Assembly: GCA_022575985.1 (NCBI GenBank)
Contig: JAKSXM010000272.1
Coordinates: forward strand, 26,429,501 to 26,493,500
Direction of reading: 5' to 3'
Origin: Anagrus nilaparvatae
Taxonomy: Eukaryota; Arthropoda; Insecta; Hymenoptera; Mymaridae
DNA: 64,000 nt
Under the pieces are notes generated by a model. It saw only the letters and a list, made by a program, of their open reading frames with translations, made no database searches and was not told the DNA's origin. The position numbers were made by a program, and so were the translations under genes. Position 1 is the first letter of the stretch; each line of letters opens with the position of its first letter. Positions 1 to 10,710 of the stretch are shown here, one piece after another.

Positions 1-3000
1 TATCTTGAGCTATTTAAGTTATATATTTTATTGAATTATAGATTTATAAATTTATTATTTTAGCTGAACATAAATTATACTTAAATTTATTTAATCAATT
101 ATCGTTCAAAAAATACCTGAATACACTGTAAAAATTCTTGTTTCTGGATAGTAGTTTTTAAATTATTTTGTTTTTTTCAAATTTGTCCAATTTTTTATAA
201 AATTTCCGATACCAAATTATCTGGAAGTAAAATTAATTCACCTAGAATGATATCGAGATTAAATCTCTTTTAAAAACTAGGTCGTTGCAACTTAACATTG
301 CCAGACCAGTTTAAAATCTTGTTCTTATAATAGTTTCTTGCTTCAAAAAACTGGTTGCCAATATTTACTTTCACTGCTAACAACAATAATTATGATTAGT
401 ATCAAGACGTACGATTAAAATATGCACCAAAATTTACTTCATTGTGAATCGTTACTTAAATTTTATTTAAAAAATTTTTTAATATCAGAACTAAACAGAA
501 TTTTAATACCTTTTTTATATTAATTTTAATATAACTCGAAATCATCCCAAAAAAAAAAAATTTCTCATAAATTTTTATTCAGATTTATCAAGATTTCATT
601 TTTTTAATATAAAAAACGAAATATCCGATAAAAGTTACTTATCTTATATCATTTTTAAATATATTATCGTATATTATATTTAGTCAATACAAATTTTTTT
701 TATCAATATATCATTTTTCAGTAAAAAAAAAAAAAAAAAATGTCAATATAAAATTTTTTTGATCATATTTTTTTGTTAAATGCTGACATTTTTTTTTTAT
801 AGAATACTGAATAAAAAAAATTCAAAATATATAGAAAATATTACAAAATATAATATAATCTCATTGAAAAAAAGAAAATATTCTATTCAAGTTTTTGTGT
901 ACATCCTCCTACTTTTTTTATTATGTCGAAGAATGATCCTTTGAATTTCTTTCAACTCTCTTATACATTTTTTTTTTATATTATTGTGGTATCACGATTT
1001 TCTTCAGAATACTTAAGTAACTTTTCATAAGAATTCTAATAAAACTTTTTTTTTTCTATAACAATAATAATAATTAACAATATATGTGACTAGATTTACC
1101 AAACAAAACAAAAAGTAACACAAAACTTTTTATAATTTATATACAAAAATATGTTGTTTTTTTTTTGCTAATCAGATAAATCAAAAGTGCATTTTCATGT
1201 TCATATTAGCGAGAGTTAAATCAATGAAAATTTTTATTTGTATGTGATTAAATTAAATCTGTTTAGTATTATAAGTTATTTTTAAAATATATCAGGGGAA
1301 ATCTCCAAAAAAAGAAACGAAAGCTTTACATTATACTTTTAATCCATAGTACTTGATCTCTTAACTATCGTTGGATGGATTGAAAGCTCAATAAATTTTG
1401 TCAAAGCTTCTTTGTTTTATATTAGATATAAATCAGCTAAAGTCTTTGATTATACATTATATATTAGGGGGTTTCTTATTCTCCAGACAGTTTAATTTAT
1501 TAGATTTTTTAGGAATAAAAAGTACATTTTACTGTGCATGTTAAATAATTTTTTTAGGGTTTTTTGACAATATTTTTCTGAATTTTGTAGATGAAATTTG
1601 ATATTATTGAGGGTCATTATATAATAACGTGATTTTTTTTAGTACGTTTGCAATAAAAAAAAAATTGCTGAAAATGCAAAATACTGCAATATAGCAATGA
1701 AATATTTTTGACCACCGGACTTCGCTTGTAGGCTATGATCAGTCAAAAAGTAGAAGGGGTGTATGTCCACACCTAAAAAACAAAATAGAATTTCCCCTTG
1801 TTGAAAACTGTTGAAAAATTTCATTGTTTGAGAACAAATAAATTAAAATACTTGGTCAAATTTTTAAAAGTATTTTCACAGAATAAACCAGAAATGCGTA
1901 AATATTTTCATTTATCGATAGAAATATTTTCAAATATATTCACAGAAAAAAAAAATAAAATAGAAAATATATAATAAAAAATTTACAATTTTCAATAAAA
2001 AATTAAATTTTTTCTCCAAACAACAATTTACAGATATAAAAGTTAAATTTCTAAATGACTAAATTTATTACCAATATAGAAAAAAATAAATATTATAAGG
2101 AAGAAAAAATTAATATAATAGCTCAATAATTTAAAACTATATTTTATTGTTACTATTATTATTATTACGTTCAAAGTTTATAGTACATTAAATGCGGATA
2201 CATGTGTAAAATGAAATAAAATAAATAATAATAATAATAATAATAAAAGATAGTAAAAAATAGAATTGAAGAGATTTATTACGAGCTTGCGTAGCATACA
2301 CATACACAAAAACACACACATATATATATATAGTTTTATTGTTAACGTGTCTATATTTAATCGTAAAAAATGTCCTTCGATATTACCATTCTGGACAGTT
2401 GATTTTTGCAATATTCATTACTATATAGATTGCTTTAGGCATTAATATGCATTTATATATATATTTTAGTTCCCTTTACTACATAAAATAATCTTTTTTA
2501 TTTTTTCAATGAATTTAATACTACTATCAATCACTAGGGTAGATAAGTATAATTAATTTTAAAGTAGTTTTATTTTAATTATTTAAGTACTCAAGTATTT
2601 TTTAATTTATTTAATATTATCTGTTAATTTAAGTGCAGATAAATATTATGTAAATTTAATTAATAGCATTTTTTTAAGCTTGGGTAATAAGTTTGGAAAA
2701 GTTAGTATTTATTTGATTCTGAATACAAATTTTTGTTCAAATTGCATAAAATTTAGTAAAAATAATTTTTGGGATTACCATTATCTTTTTTGTAACGTAA
2801 ATGTTTTATCTATATACTATATAAATTTGTTGAAAAATGACCAATTTTTAAAAATAGGTTTAATACATATAAGTAGGTTAAATTTTCTTTTGTATACACC
2901 TCTACCCAGATTCCAACATTTGAAGCTTTACATCTTTGTTGGTTTGAGAGATACAATTTTGTAAAATTGGAGTTTCAATTTGTATATTAATACCGGTTTG

Positions 3001-3080
3001 TTTATAAATTTTTTACCATAAGAACTGCCCATCCAAATTTAGATTTTTAAACGATATAAAAATGAACTTCGTTTTCTCAA
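1..3080. other. AT-rich non-coding DNA, no gene seen
   Basis: A/T-rich sequence with many A and T homopolymers and no reading frame with recognisable protein character. A (TAA)n microsatellite lies at about 2217-2246 and a short (CA/TA) run near 2310-2330. A single TACACTG-type motif sits near 122; this motif occurs at TIR-element ends elsewhere in the window, but no partner end was found here. Nothing else is supported. Confidence 0.7.
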
Positions 3081-3087
3081 TTCCATA

Positions 3088-3160
3088 GCGGCTCTGAGTA
3101 GCCCAATAGGTAGAGTTCTTATCTTGCGATTGGGAGGTCCAGCGTTCGAATCTCTTTAAT
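3088..3160 (+). mobile_element. tRNA-like head of a SINE-type repeat
   Basis: The stretch has an RNA polymerase III A-box-like motif (TAGCCCAATAGG near 3099-3110) and, about 35 bases later, a B-box-like motif (CGTTCGAATCTC, 3143-3154). Spacing and order are those of a tRNA. A central TCTTGCGATT looks like a decayed anticodon loop. The acceptor ends do not pair, and the sequence runs on into AT-rich DNA with no discriminator or terminator context, so I read it as a tRNA-derived SINE head or tRNA pseudogene rather than a working tRNA. The body and tail of the SINE cannot be delimited; they may run to about 3260. Confidence 0.5.
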
Positions 3161-3484
3161 AGTTGATTTTTTCCAAAAAATTCTAGTAGTATTTCTATGA
3201 GAGGCTCAGTATCTTTGTTACAGCATAGAGTTTAACTGTAAAAAGTAGTAAAAACAAGCAATTTCAATTTATTTATTAATTCCGAAATTAAAAAAAAATT
3301 TTATTGTCAATATAAATTTAGCTAATAACATAAGAAAACGTGCATTGGTTTAATAATATCAATAACCTTAAACTTTTTTCTTCAAACATGTTATTAATAT
3401 AATTAAATTATTTTAAATCTCTTACATTATTAAGTTATTATTATGAAAGTGGTTTTAGAACGTACGTGATCAAATTAAACGGAT

Positions 3485-3562
3485 TCTTCTATATTATTAT
3501 GATTATTATTTTTATTATTATTATTATTACTATTTTTTTATTACTATTATTATTATTACTTA
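3485..3562. repeat. (ATT)n-type microsatellite
   Basis: An imperfect trinucleotide run of TTA/ATT with occasional G or C interruptions. Simple-sequence repeat; no other content seen. Confidence 0.85.
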
Positions 3563-3633
3563 AGTCTTATACGCATGGTTGTACTATAAACATAAGTTAC
3601 CTATGTGGCTGACTATACGTTTATTTAATCTAC

Positions 3634-4852
3634 TTTTTTTTTTTTTTTTTTTTTTTATATGAAGCTTCGAGCCTTCTTTGAGGCTATGCAGCTACGTTTG
3701 ATTTACCTTATTTTAACATATTAGAGAGTAACTTAGAACATTATATCTTACAGATTAAACAAATCTTCTTTTTTTACTAACTAGACAAAAATTAATTATC
3801 ATAAAGTAATTATAATTGACTTAAATTTTAATTTGACAGTTGTTGAAAAATTCATTCACATAACTCATCATTTTTATGTTAGGTTTAGATAAGAATTCTG
3901 TGATATCTACAGGAAGTTGATATCCACAATGAATTAGTTTAGAAACAAGAGATTTTCTTTCTTGGTCGAAGCGTGGGCATTGCCAGATTACATGGTTCAG
4001 GTTTTCCACTGGATAACCACATGAACATGAAGAATCAGGGACTACTTTAATTTTATGCAACGATTCATTTAAGTTGTAGTGCCCTGATCGACACCTGTTG
4101 ATGGTTGTAATTAAATCACGATCCAGATTTTTATTATAAAACCATGGTTTACTAAAGGAATTATGAAAGTACTCAAAATAACTGACACCCTTAATCAATC
4201 CTAACTCTTCTATGGACATTTTTGAGGCTAACTTTTCTCTTTGGACTATATGGTTTCTTAGGTCGGTATGTGGAATATGCTTTATAGTGGGATCTATTAA
4301 AGTGGCCGATTTTGCCAGCTTGTCAACATTTTCATTTCCAGTTAACCCCTGGTGTGAAGGAACCCACAGCAATTTTATATAAGTATCGCTATTGTTAAAT
4401 TTATGAACTTTCTTTCTAATTTCAAAAATGAGTGGATTAGTTTGCGCGTTAAAGCTTGGGTGATTAAGACTTTCAATTGCGCTAAGGGAATCTGATATAA
4501 TAACTATATTTTTATCCTTGTTATCCAAGGCAATATTTAAAGCTTCGTTGATTGCAGCACACTCTGCTGTAAATATCGATGCACGTTTGTTTATGCTCAG
4601 CTTAGCTTGCTTATCTATTTTCTCACAAAAGCAGGCTGCACCTACTGATATTACATCAGTGCTCTTGCTACCATCGGTATAAATATGTAATGAGTTGCTT
4701 TCGTTATTTAAATAATCATTTAGTAATAGGTTAGGATCATTAGTATTTTGTAATAGTCTGCCAAAAGGAATATATATTATATATGTTTTGCTACAAATTA
4801 AAGCTGTTTGTTTCTTACATGTTTTTAAATTATGTTTAACATATATTGTGAT
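3634..4852 (-). mobile_element. 5'-truncated non-LTR retrotransposon (LINE) with poly(A) tail
   Basis: On the minus strand the copy runs from the end of a pol reading frame (4852 down to 3821), through a ~160 base 3' untranslated stretch, into a run of 23 A (T at 3634-3656 on the + strand). A poly(A) tail after the pol stop and loss of everything 5' of the last part of pol is the usual outcome of target-primed reverse transcription that stops early. I could not find a target-site duplication next to the tail and the 5' break, so the exact 5' boundary is uncertain. Confidence 0.75.
3821..4852 (-). pseudogene. LINE pol C-terminus: RNase H domain plus Cys/His tail
   Basis: The frame is open for 343 codons from 4852 (just inside an upstream stop) to a stop at 3821, but has no start of its own: it is the C-terminal part of a non-LTR retrotransposon polyprotein, with the reverse transcriptase missing. 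Residues ~55-185 form an RNase HI fold. The four acidic residues are visible: Asp60 in YTDGS, Glu97 in FTAEC, Asp121 in ISDSLSA and Asp177 in NENVDKLAK, with WVPSHQG before the last one. RNase H of this kind removes the RNA strand after reverse transcription. Further on, a CSCG...NHVIWQC...R pattern matches the Cys/His motif near the pol C-terminus of I/R1/jockey-like elements. The frame has no internal stop, so the copy is fairly young, but without RT or endonuclease it cannot move by itself. The clade (jockey, I or R1) is not decided here. Confidence 0.85.
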
Positions 4853-5120
4853 TTAGAAATTATTTGCCTATTTGAACGTAAGCTATGGATATTTTTTTTA
4901 AATTAAATTTGGATTGATTTAAAATATGGCTCAATTTAAACCAAACTGTCGTAAGCCGAATGGTCAGGTCTTTAAATCGGGGTTCCAAAGTATTTTTTTA
5001 ATTTTTAATTTTTTTTTAATTTTTTTCCGAAAGTACTACTAAAAATAAGTCTCCATCTCATTTTTTAGCTCATAAGGTTCAGTTCTGAATTTTCGGCGGC
5101 CAGTTTTCTGTTTTGGACTA
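4853..5120. other. Non-coding spacer between LINE and palindrome
   Basis: No gene. Around 5024-5055 is a segment (TTTTTTTCCGAAAG...AAAAATAAG) whose reverse complement, with a gap, recurs at about 6725-6750. The palindrome that follows may once have had longer arms. Confidence 0.5.
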
Positions 5121-6690
5121 TTTAGTCCAAGAGAGGAATCCAAAAAACACCCCAAACCCCCCATTAATTATTAAATAGGACAATTTTTTTTTTTAAATGC
5201 TCGTAATAGCGTATACTTTAAAAAACAATCGAGGTTACGTGTCCAGCGATTAAGAATTTTCTGAAAATCAAGGTCAAAGGTCAACATTTTCAGTTTTTTT
5301 TAAATTTCTCTCAAACCGTTGATGATACAAAAAATTTTTTGAAATAAAAAAAAAAGCTTATAAAATTCCCCATCCAAAAAAACCTTACACGTCTTGATCA
5401 GAAAAATAGAACCTGAAAAAATTGAGCTAAAATATTTTGCCTGAAGTGCCTGGACTATACATGTATATACATATACGGAAAACTCAAAATCCAGCTCCGC
5501 ACGGGGAAAAAGTTGAATTTTAACAATAATATTGCTTTTTAATGAAAAAAAATGATGAAATGGAATAATTGTAACCTTCATACATGATAATCACGAGCTA
5601 TTTTTTTTTTTTTTTTTAAATTGTCCATTTGGGCACCCGAAAACTGAAAATCGCTGAATTTTTTTTTTAAGTGAAAATAAATGGGTCATAAAATTAAAAG
5701 TTTAAAAAAATTTTTGTTTGGCATGTTTTTAAATAAGGTTAAGAACAAATAATCGAAAAAAAAAAATATATATGTCTTATACGCCCATGGGGATTTTGAG
5801 ACAAAAATTTGTCCAAAAATGAAAAAAGCGCTGTTTTAAAGATTATTGACTTTCTGCATTAAATAAACAATTTAAAAAAAACACCTAACAGATCGATTCT
5901 AAACCAAAATTTAACGTTCTTTTCAATGGTTCAATTAATTTTATTTGGTTTGCAAATTTCCATTGTACAGGCCAATTTAGAAAAGAATTTTAATTTTTCA
6001 TTTTTGGACAAATTTTTGTCTCAAAATCCCCATGGGCGTATAAGACATATATATATTTTTTTTTCGATTATTTGTTCTTAACCTTATTTAAAAACATGCC
6101 AAACAAAAATTTTTTTAAACTTTTAATTTTATGACCCATTTATTTTCACTTAAAAAAAAAATTCAGCGATTTTCAGTTTTCGGGTGCCCAAATGGACAAT
6201 TTAAAAAAAAAAAAAAAAAATAGCTCGTGATTATCATGTATGAAGGTTACAATTATTGCATTTCATCATTTTTTTTCATTAAAAAGCAATATTATTGTTA
6301 AAATTCAACTTTATCCCCGCGCGGAGCTGGATTTTGAGTTTTCCGTATATGTATATACATGTATAGTCCAGGCGCTTCAGGCAAAATATTTGAGCTCAAT
6401 TTTTTCAGGTTCTATTTTTCTGATCAAGACGTGTAAGGACTTTTTGGATGGGGAATTTCATAAGCTTTTTTTTTTATTTCAAACAATTTTTTGTATCATC
6501 AACGGTTTCAGAGAAATTGTAAAAAAACTGAAAATGTTGACCTTTGACCTTGATTTTCCGAAAATCCTTAATCGCTGGATATGTAACCTCGACTGTTTTT
6601 TAAAGTATATGCTATTACGAGCATTTTAAAAAAAAATGTGTCCTATTTAATAATTAATGGGGGGTTTATACCTTGCTTTCTTGGACTAAT
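5121..6690. repeat. Long palindrome, ~700 bp arms (foldback / hairpin locus)
   Basis: The left arm (about 5121-5826) and the right arm (about 5994-6690) are near-perfect reverse complements around a ~167 base loop. Landmarks: TTAGTCCAAG at 5122 against CTTGGACTAA at 6680, the C-run at 5155 against the G-run at 6659, and ATGGGGATTTTGAGAC at 5788 mirrored near 6020-6035. Differences are scattered single bases and small length changes in homopolymers. The two mirror-image open frames inside the arms (5300-5581 minus, 6240-6629 plus) are the same sequence read in both arms; they have no recognisable domain and I do not call them genes. A transcript through the locus would fold into a very long double-stranded RNA. 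Alternatives are a foldback transposon or a recent inverted duplication. Confidence 0.85.
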
Positions 6691-6818
6691 TATAAAAAAA
6701 GCAAGAAAAATGATGAAAGATATTTTTTCTTATTTTTTCGGAAAAAAATTTTTTACTCCTAGGTGTTAAATTTACAGAAGCCTTTTGAATTATTGTTCTT
6801 TTGTCTTACGTATGAAGT

Positions 6819-6834
6819 GGCCCTAAAAAGGGCC
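6819..6834 (-). terminator. Replication-dependent histone mRNA 3' stem-loop
   Basis: On the minus strand the 16 bases read GGCCCTTTTTAGGGCC: a 6 bp stem with a 4-base T loop that fits every position of the metazoan histone consensus GGYYYUHHUHARRRCC. The 5' flank is CCAAAC (consensus CCAAA) and the 3' flank begins AC. A purine-rich stretch (AAGACAAAAGAA) lies about 13 bases downstream, where the U7 snRNP target (histone downstream element) is expected. In animals this element is bound by SLBP and directs non-polyadenylated 3' end formation of histone mRNAs. It sits in a local GC-rich island, about 390 bases downstream of a TATA box on the same strand. Confidence 0.7.
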
Positions 6835-7200
6835 GTTTGGTTTTTTTGTAAAATAATCGATGCGTGACCCCAGCCACGCGCTAAAAATAATAAATGCACA
6901 AACACACAATGACCAAACACGCAAAATGGAAAACAAACTCTCATAAAATCATACAAAATTTAAAGAAATTTACAAGCACCTCGTGCTCAGGCGATGTTTC
7001 CTGGCCAGGAATTCAATTTTCCCCTCTTCGAGTCTACGAACTCGGAAAATGCACCAAGCGTTTACACAATCGCAGCCTACGAACTGCTTCCATAAAGAGG
7101 ATGTCCAAGATCTACACCAATTATACTAAGCACAGTCAAACAGCAAGGAAAGGCGTCAAAATTCTCAGCGTCGAGGCTGAAGTCAGAACAGCGAATACCC
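6835..7200 (-). pseudogene. Histone-sized gene relic, class not identifiable
   Basis: Between the minus-strand TATA box (about 7218-7232) and the histone stem-loop (6819-6834) lies ~370 bases of sequence far richer in G+C than its surroundings, about right for a core histone coding region plus short leaders. No intact histone frame is present on the minus strand: every frame is broken and none of the expected histone motifs is readable. I infer a decayed or rearranged histone unit from its ends, size and composition, not from its coding content. A histone class cannot be assigned. An alternative is a non-histone gene that has acquired a similar hairpin by chance. Confidence 0.35.
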
Positions 7201-7295
7201 CTCCGGCCAATATCGCGGTTATATTTATAGACCACCCCCGTCTCGGTCGCGCTCGCTGATTGGCGCGTGCGCGATAAAACCGTTATAAATTTTGC
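7200..7295. promoter_or_regulatory. Back-to-back promoter-like region with two TATA boxes
   Basis: A minus-strand TATA box (CTATAAATATAA, within 7218-7232) points towards the histone-type stem-loop. A plus-strand TATA box (TTATAAATTT, 7283-7292) points towards the tandem arrays at 7306-7627. Between them lie GC-rich sequence and CCAAT-like elements on both strands (GGCCAAT at 7205-7211, GATTGG at 7257-7262). A short shared promoter with two diverging TATA boxes is common in arthropod histone clusters (H2A/H2B and H3/H4 pairs). That the two directions were once a histone pair is inference. Confidence 0.45.
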
Positions 7296-7305
7296 GATAG
7301 CTGCT

Positions 7306-7430
7306 AGAGCAAAAGGAGCTAAGACGATTGCAAAAAAATGTTATTGCCGTAAGAGCACAGGGAGCAAAGACCATCACAAAAAAATGTTATTGCCGTAAGA
7401 GCAAAGGGAGCAAAGACTATCGCTAAGCAC
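7306..7430 (+). repeat. 46 bp tandem repeat, ~2.7 copies
   Basis: Two full units (7306-7351, 7352-7397), each starting AGAGCAMARGGAGC and ending ATTGCCGTA, are followed by a partial third up to about 7430. The period is not a multiple of three, so no reading frame runs through the array. Two promoter-like elements lie directly upstream. The units are A-rich but hold GC-rich blocks unlike the surrounding DNA. Confidence 0.8.
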
Positions 7431-7447
7431 CGCAAAGCTAGGTAGGC

Positions 7448-7627
7448 GTGGCAAGGCTATGTGAAAGACTACGGCCGGCCGAGCTTGCCACAGTGGCAAA
7501 GCTATGTGAAAGGCTACGAATGCCCGAGCTCACAAGAGTGGCAAAGCTATGTGAAAGGCCAAGAGCGCCTAAGCTCGCCAAAGTAGCAAAGCTATGTGAA
7601 AGGCTACGAACGCCCGAGCTCGCCAGA
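7448..7627 (+). repeat. 45 bp tandem repeat, 4 copies (15-codon period)
   Basis: Four consecutive 45-base units start at 7448, 7493, 7538 and 7583, each beginning GTRGCAARGCTATGTGAAAG. Because 45 is divisible by three, the frame stays open and encodes four 15-residue repeats with the core LCERLR..EL. Units differ at several positions, mostly in codon-like fashion, but four copies are too few to show selection. The open frame continues past the array into ordinary AT-rich DNA (stop near 7810), which argues against a real protein. G+C is far above the window average. Confidence 0.8.
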
Positions 7628-7639
7628 GTGCAAGGAACA

Positions 7640-9842
7640 ACTCATATAATTTTACTTGTTATTTTTTATTGGCTAAAAGAAACACTAAGTCCAGATAGAA
7701 AATTTTCCGTAGAATCTATTTTTGGGGTCAAAAGTTTTTTTTTTAAGTTGCATTTGCGCGAGAAATCAATAAAATACGCCGTTTTTTATTATAGTCGATT
7801 GATCATTTAATTTTTTAGAATCTGCACCCAAAATTTTAGAACCAGCAAACCCAAAAATAATCATATTTAGGAGATTTGAGAAAGTATCGTATGAAAAACG
7901 TTGGCTGAACACAACAAACGGGTCAATATATGCCCATAAATGGTATTAATCAGCTGCTAAAATTAATAAACTCAGGCGAACTAAACAGTCCCAGTGATTT
8001 TATTTTAAGAACTGTAATGTATTTTATAATTTAAAAGCACTTTGTATTCACATATAACATAAGCCACTTGTACCATTAAACTTCTTAATTTACTAGGTAT
8101 AATTTGTTCCACTGTGTAATTTTGGAAAAAGGTTCAATAGATCTTTTGGTATTGTAAGAAGAAAATTCAAAGTTCTTTATCAAATATTATCCAGTAGCTC
8201 TTTAAAGTCGTATTCCTTTTAAAAATAGAAAAATTTATTTGAATAATGATTGGATGCCTCTAAAATTTATAGGTTAGGAAATGTATAAAAAACGAATTTT
8301 ATTCAAAAAAATCGTATGTATTAGTTAAGAAATCAGAAAAATATATATCATTTTTAAAATTCCAATATTTTTAATGTCATTTCAACCAAGTTACATAAAT
8401 TTAACGACATTTATAAAAATAAAATGAATAATAACCTAAAAAAATATCAGTTACTTAAAAATTATCGAGGTATTTTAACATTTTTATCTCTTAATATACA
8501 TCTAGTAAGAAAAAAAAGTAATAAATTTTTTTATATATAAATATTGGTCATATCATTCTTCAAAATAATGATACCTAACGTAATTCTAACCTTAAAAAAT
8601 AAGACGAATTTTTTTACTTCCCCATGCTTATATGGTAACATATAATCTATTGCTATTGAAGACTACTATTTCCTTACAAGTACTACGTAAATTTTTTCTT
8701 TAGACTATAAATTCAACCACGGGACAAATATTTTCAAGATAAATCGTCTGGAAATTATCTCGATACTTTTCTTATACATATATAGAATGTAAAAAATATC
8801 AGGCAGAAAAGCTTTCGAGCGCGTAAGTACCAAATTCATCTTGTCATCCATATACTACTACTATTTTTTTTTTGTTACAAGTGCAAGAGATTTTTATTCT
8901 TTTATTTTATTTATATATATAGATGAATGAACTAAATTTTTTTATTTTTTAGTGATGCGTATCAATGTTTAGTCCGGCAGTAGTATAAATCTAACCAATT
9001 TTGTTTATCTTTAGAATCGTAATCGAAAAAATGTCTTAACCATTCGATTTTTTGATATATATATATATATATATATATAAACACGTATTAAACCTTTCAG
9101 ATGCATATATCAAAATGTTATATAGGTTTTTTCCTCTCTTATACAAATATAAAAGAAAAACGATCTTAGAATACTGAAGGATTTTTTATTTATAAAATAT
9201 ACGCTAAAGTTCGCTTATTTTTTTTGTATTTATTATTTGATGCAGAAAACTAAATTTGACAAGCAAACCTCTTCACATATCTTTGAAAATTGGACGAAAT
9301 GTATGAAACTAACAAGCTTATTCTATGTATATATATATGTATTATACTTAAACCTTTTTTTTACTCTTCAATTACTTTTTAAAAGAATTCTTGGTTAAAT
9401 TCTCAAGACTTATATATATCTAGTCCACAAAAATCGAAGGAATCTACTTGAGAATTGTGAAATAATAAAATAAAAGGAAGTAAATAATAATAATAACAAT
9501 ATAATAAAATGAAATAAAAAAGTAAAGAAGCTTCTCTCATAAAAGCTATCGAAAGAAATAAGTTGAAGCCTGGGGTATGTTCAATTTCTTTAAGAAGTCG
9601 TGTTATATAGCAAAAAAAAAAGAAAGAGTGAGCAAGAGAGATAGAGAGGAATTTGATAGAAAGAATTATGTGCAGTGATTCGTCCAAAGAAATAACAAGA
9701 ATCGAGAGATGCTTGTATAGATAGTACGTAGCCAAAGAGTGTTGAGTACCTATCTTAAAGAAATAAAAAGTCCTTAAAAGTCTTTTCAAAGGATGCCTAC
9801 TCATGAATTTTTTCGATCGAAAAAATGTCACACATCTATAAA

Positions 9843-9901
<59 letters not shown>

Positions 9902-10636
9902 GTGTAAGTATATTAACTTGATTTATATACAAGATATATATTAGCTTCGAACTTATTTTAAAACGTATACTTTTTCTCGTGATACCTTTGAAGTTAGAGA
10001 TGCTATTATGTGAGAAAATATAGGATTTTTTAAATAGTACCTCTAGTTACGAAGGATTAATTTTTTTCATGAAAACAGAGTTATTCTCACGTCTGTTAAA
10101 GATACCTTTAGAATCAGATGAATTGTTCTATGAACTTTATAATCTCATAAGCTGCCTCATTTCCCCGAGGAAGAGATTAGGTCACTAGGTATTAAAATGA
10201 GCTTATTTGTATACCCTGCTGTGAAGCAAAAATAATGTAACGTGTTTATTTTGTATATTATAAACTGTTATAAATAGTTTTGTTTTTTAAATGTTTTTTA
10301 TCGCGTTGAAGATGTTTATTTTAGGAGTTACTATTTAAGGGCCAAATTTCCTCTAAATGCGGTTACAGAAGGGACTGACTAATACTCATACTATAAGAAC
10401 TAAAAATGTTTATGCTAGAACCAAGATTCAAGGTTCTAAAAATCTTTCTGCGCTGTTCCTTTGGATACCGCATTTTACGTGATACTCGCTTATAAGAATC
10501 CTATATTTCTTTGTAATGCAAATAAAAAATTGCTAATTTATTACAAGATTTAATTAATTTTATTAAAGATAAATAACTATTAGTATGATATTTATGAATT
10601 AAGTTGAAACAAAAAAAATAAATACCCAAATCAATG
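7640..10636. other. AT-rich non-coding DNA with (TA)n tracts
   Basis: No gene. It holds a short (TA)n tract at about 9057-9079 and a long one at about 9848-9901, plus scattered TA-rich stretches. The frame on the minus strand near 9403-9831 translates a purine-rich stretch and has no domain character. Confidence 0.65.
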
Positions 10637-10644
10637 GATTTATG

Positions 10645-10702
10645 TAGAGTTCCGCGATATTTCGATATTTTATCGATATCGTATCGATATCGCGGAACTC
10701 TA
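10645..10702. mobile_element. 58 bp hAT-type micro-MITE with 8 bp target duplication
   Basis: The element begins TAGAGTTCCGCGATAT and ends with its reverse complement ATATCGCGGAACTCTA. The middle is ATCGATA-rich, so nearly the whole element is palindromic. It is flanked by perfect direct repeats GATTTATG at 10637-10644 and 10703-10710. An 8-base duplication is the hallmark of hAT superfamily insertion (also of P-type elements). It is far too short to encode anything and must have been moved by a transposase encoded elsewhere. The perfect flanks suggest a young insertion. Confidence 0.8.
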
Positions 10703-10710
10703 GATTTATG

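Noticed and set aside
5300..6629. Two similar open frames of 93 and 129 codons in mirror orientation
   Set aside because: They are the two arms of the palindrome read in opposite directions. No domain, and the difference in length comes from single-base changes; not a gene pair.
7137..7362. Plus-strand translations QTARK (7137-7151) and RKSTG (7348-7362), resembling the histone H3 N-terminal tail
   Set aside because: The two lie in different contexts, on the opposite strand to the histone-type stem-loop, and the sequence around them does not continue as H3. Short basic peptides arise easily in A-rich DNA, so I do not assign a histone class.
9403..9831. 142-codon frame on the minus strand
   Set aside because: It is the complement of a purine-rich, low-complexity stretch; the translation is dominated by Phe, Leu, Ile, Tyr and Ser without any domain pattern.
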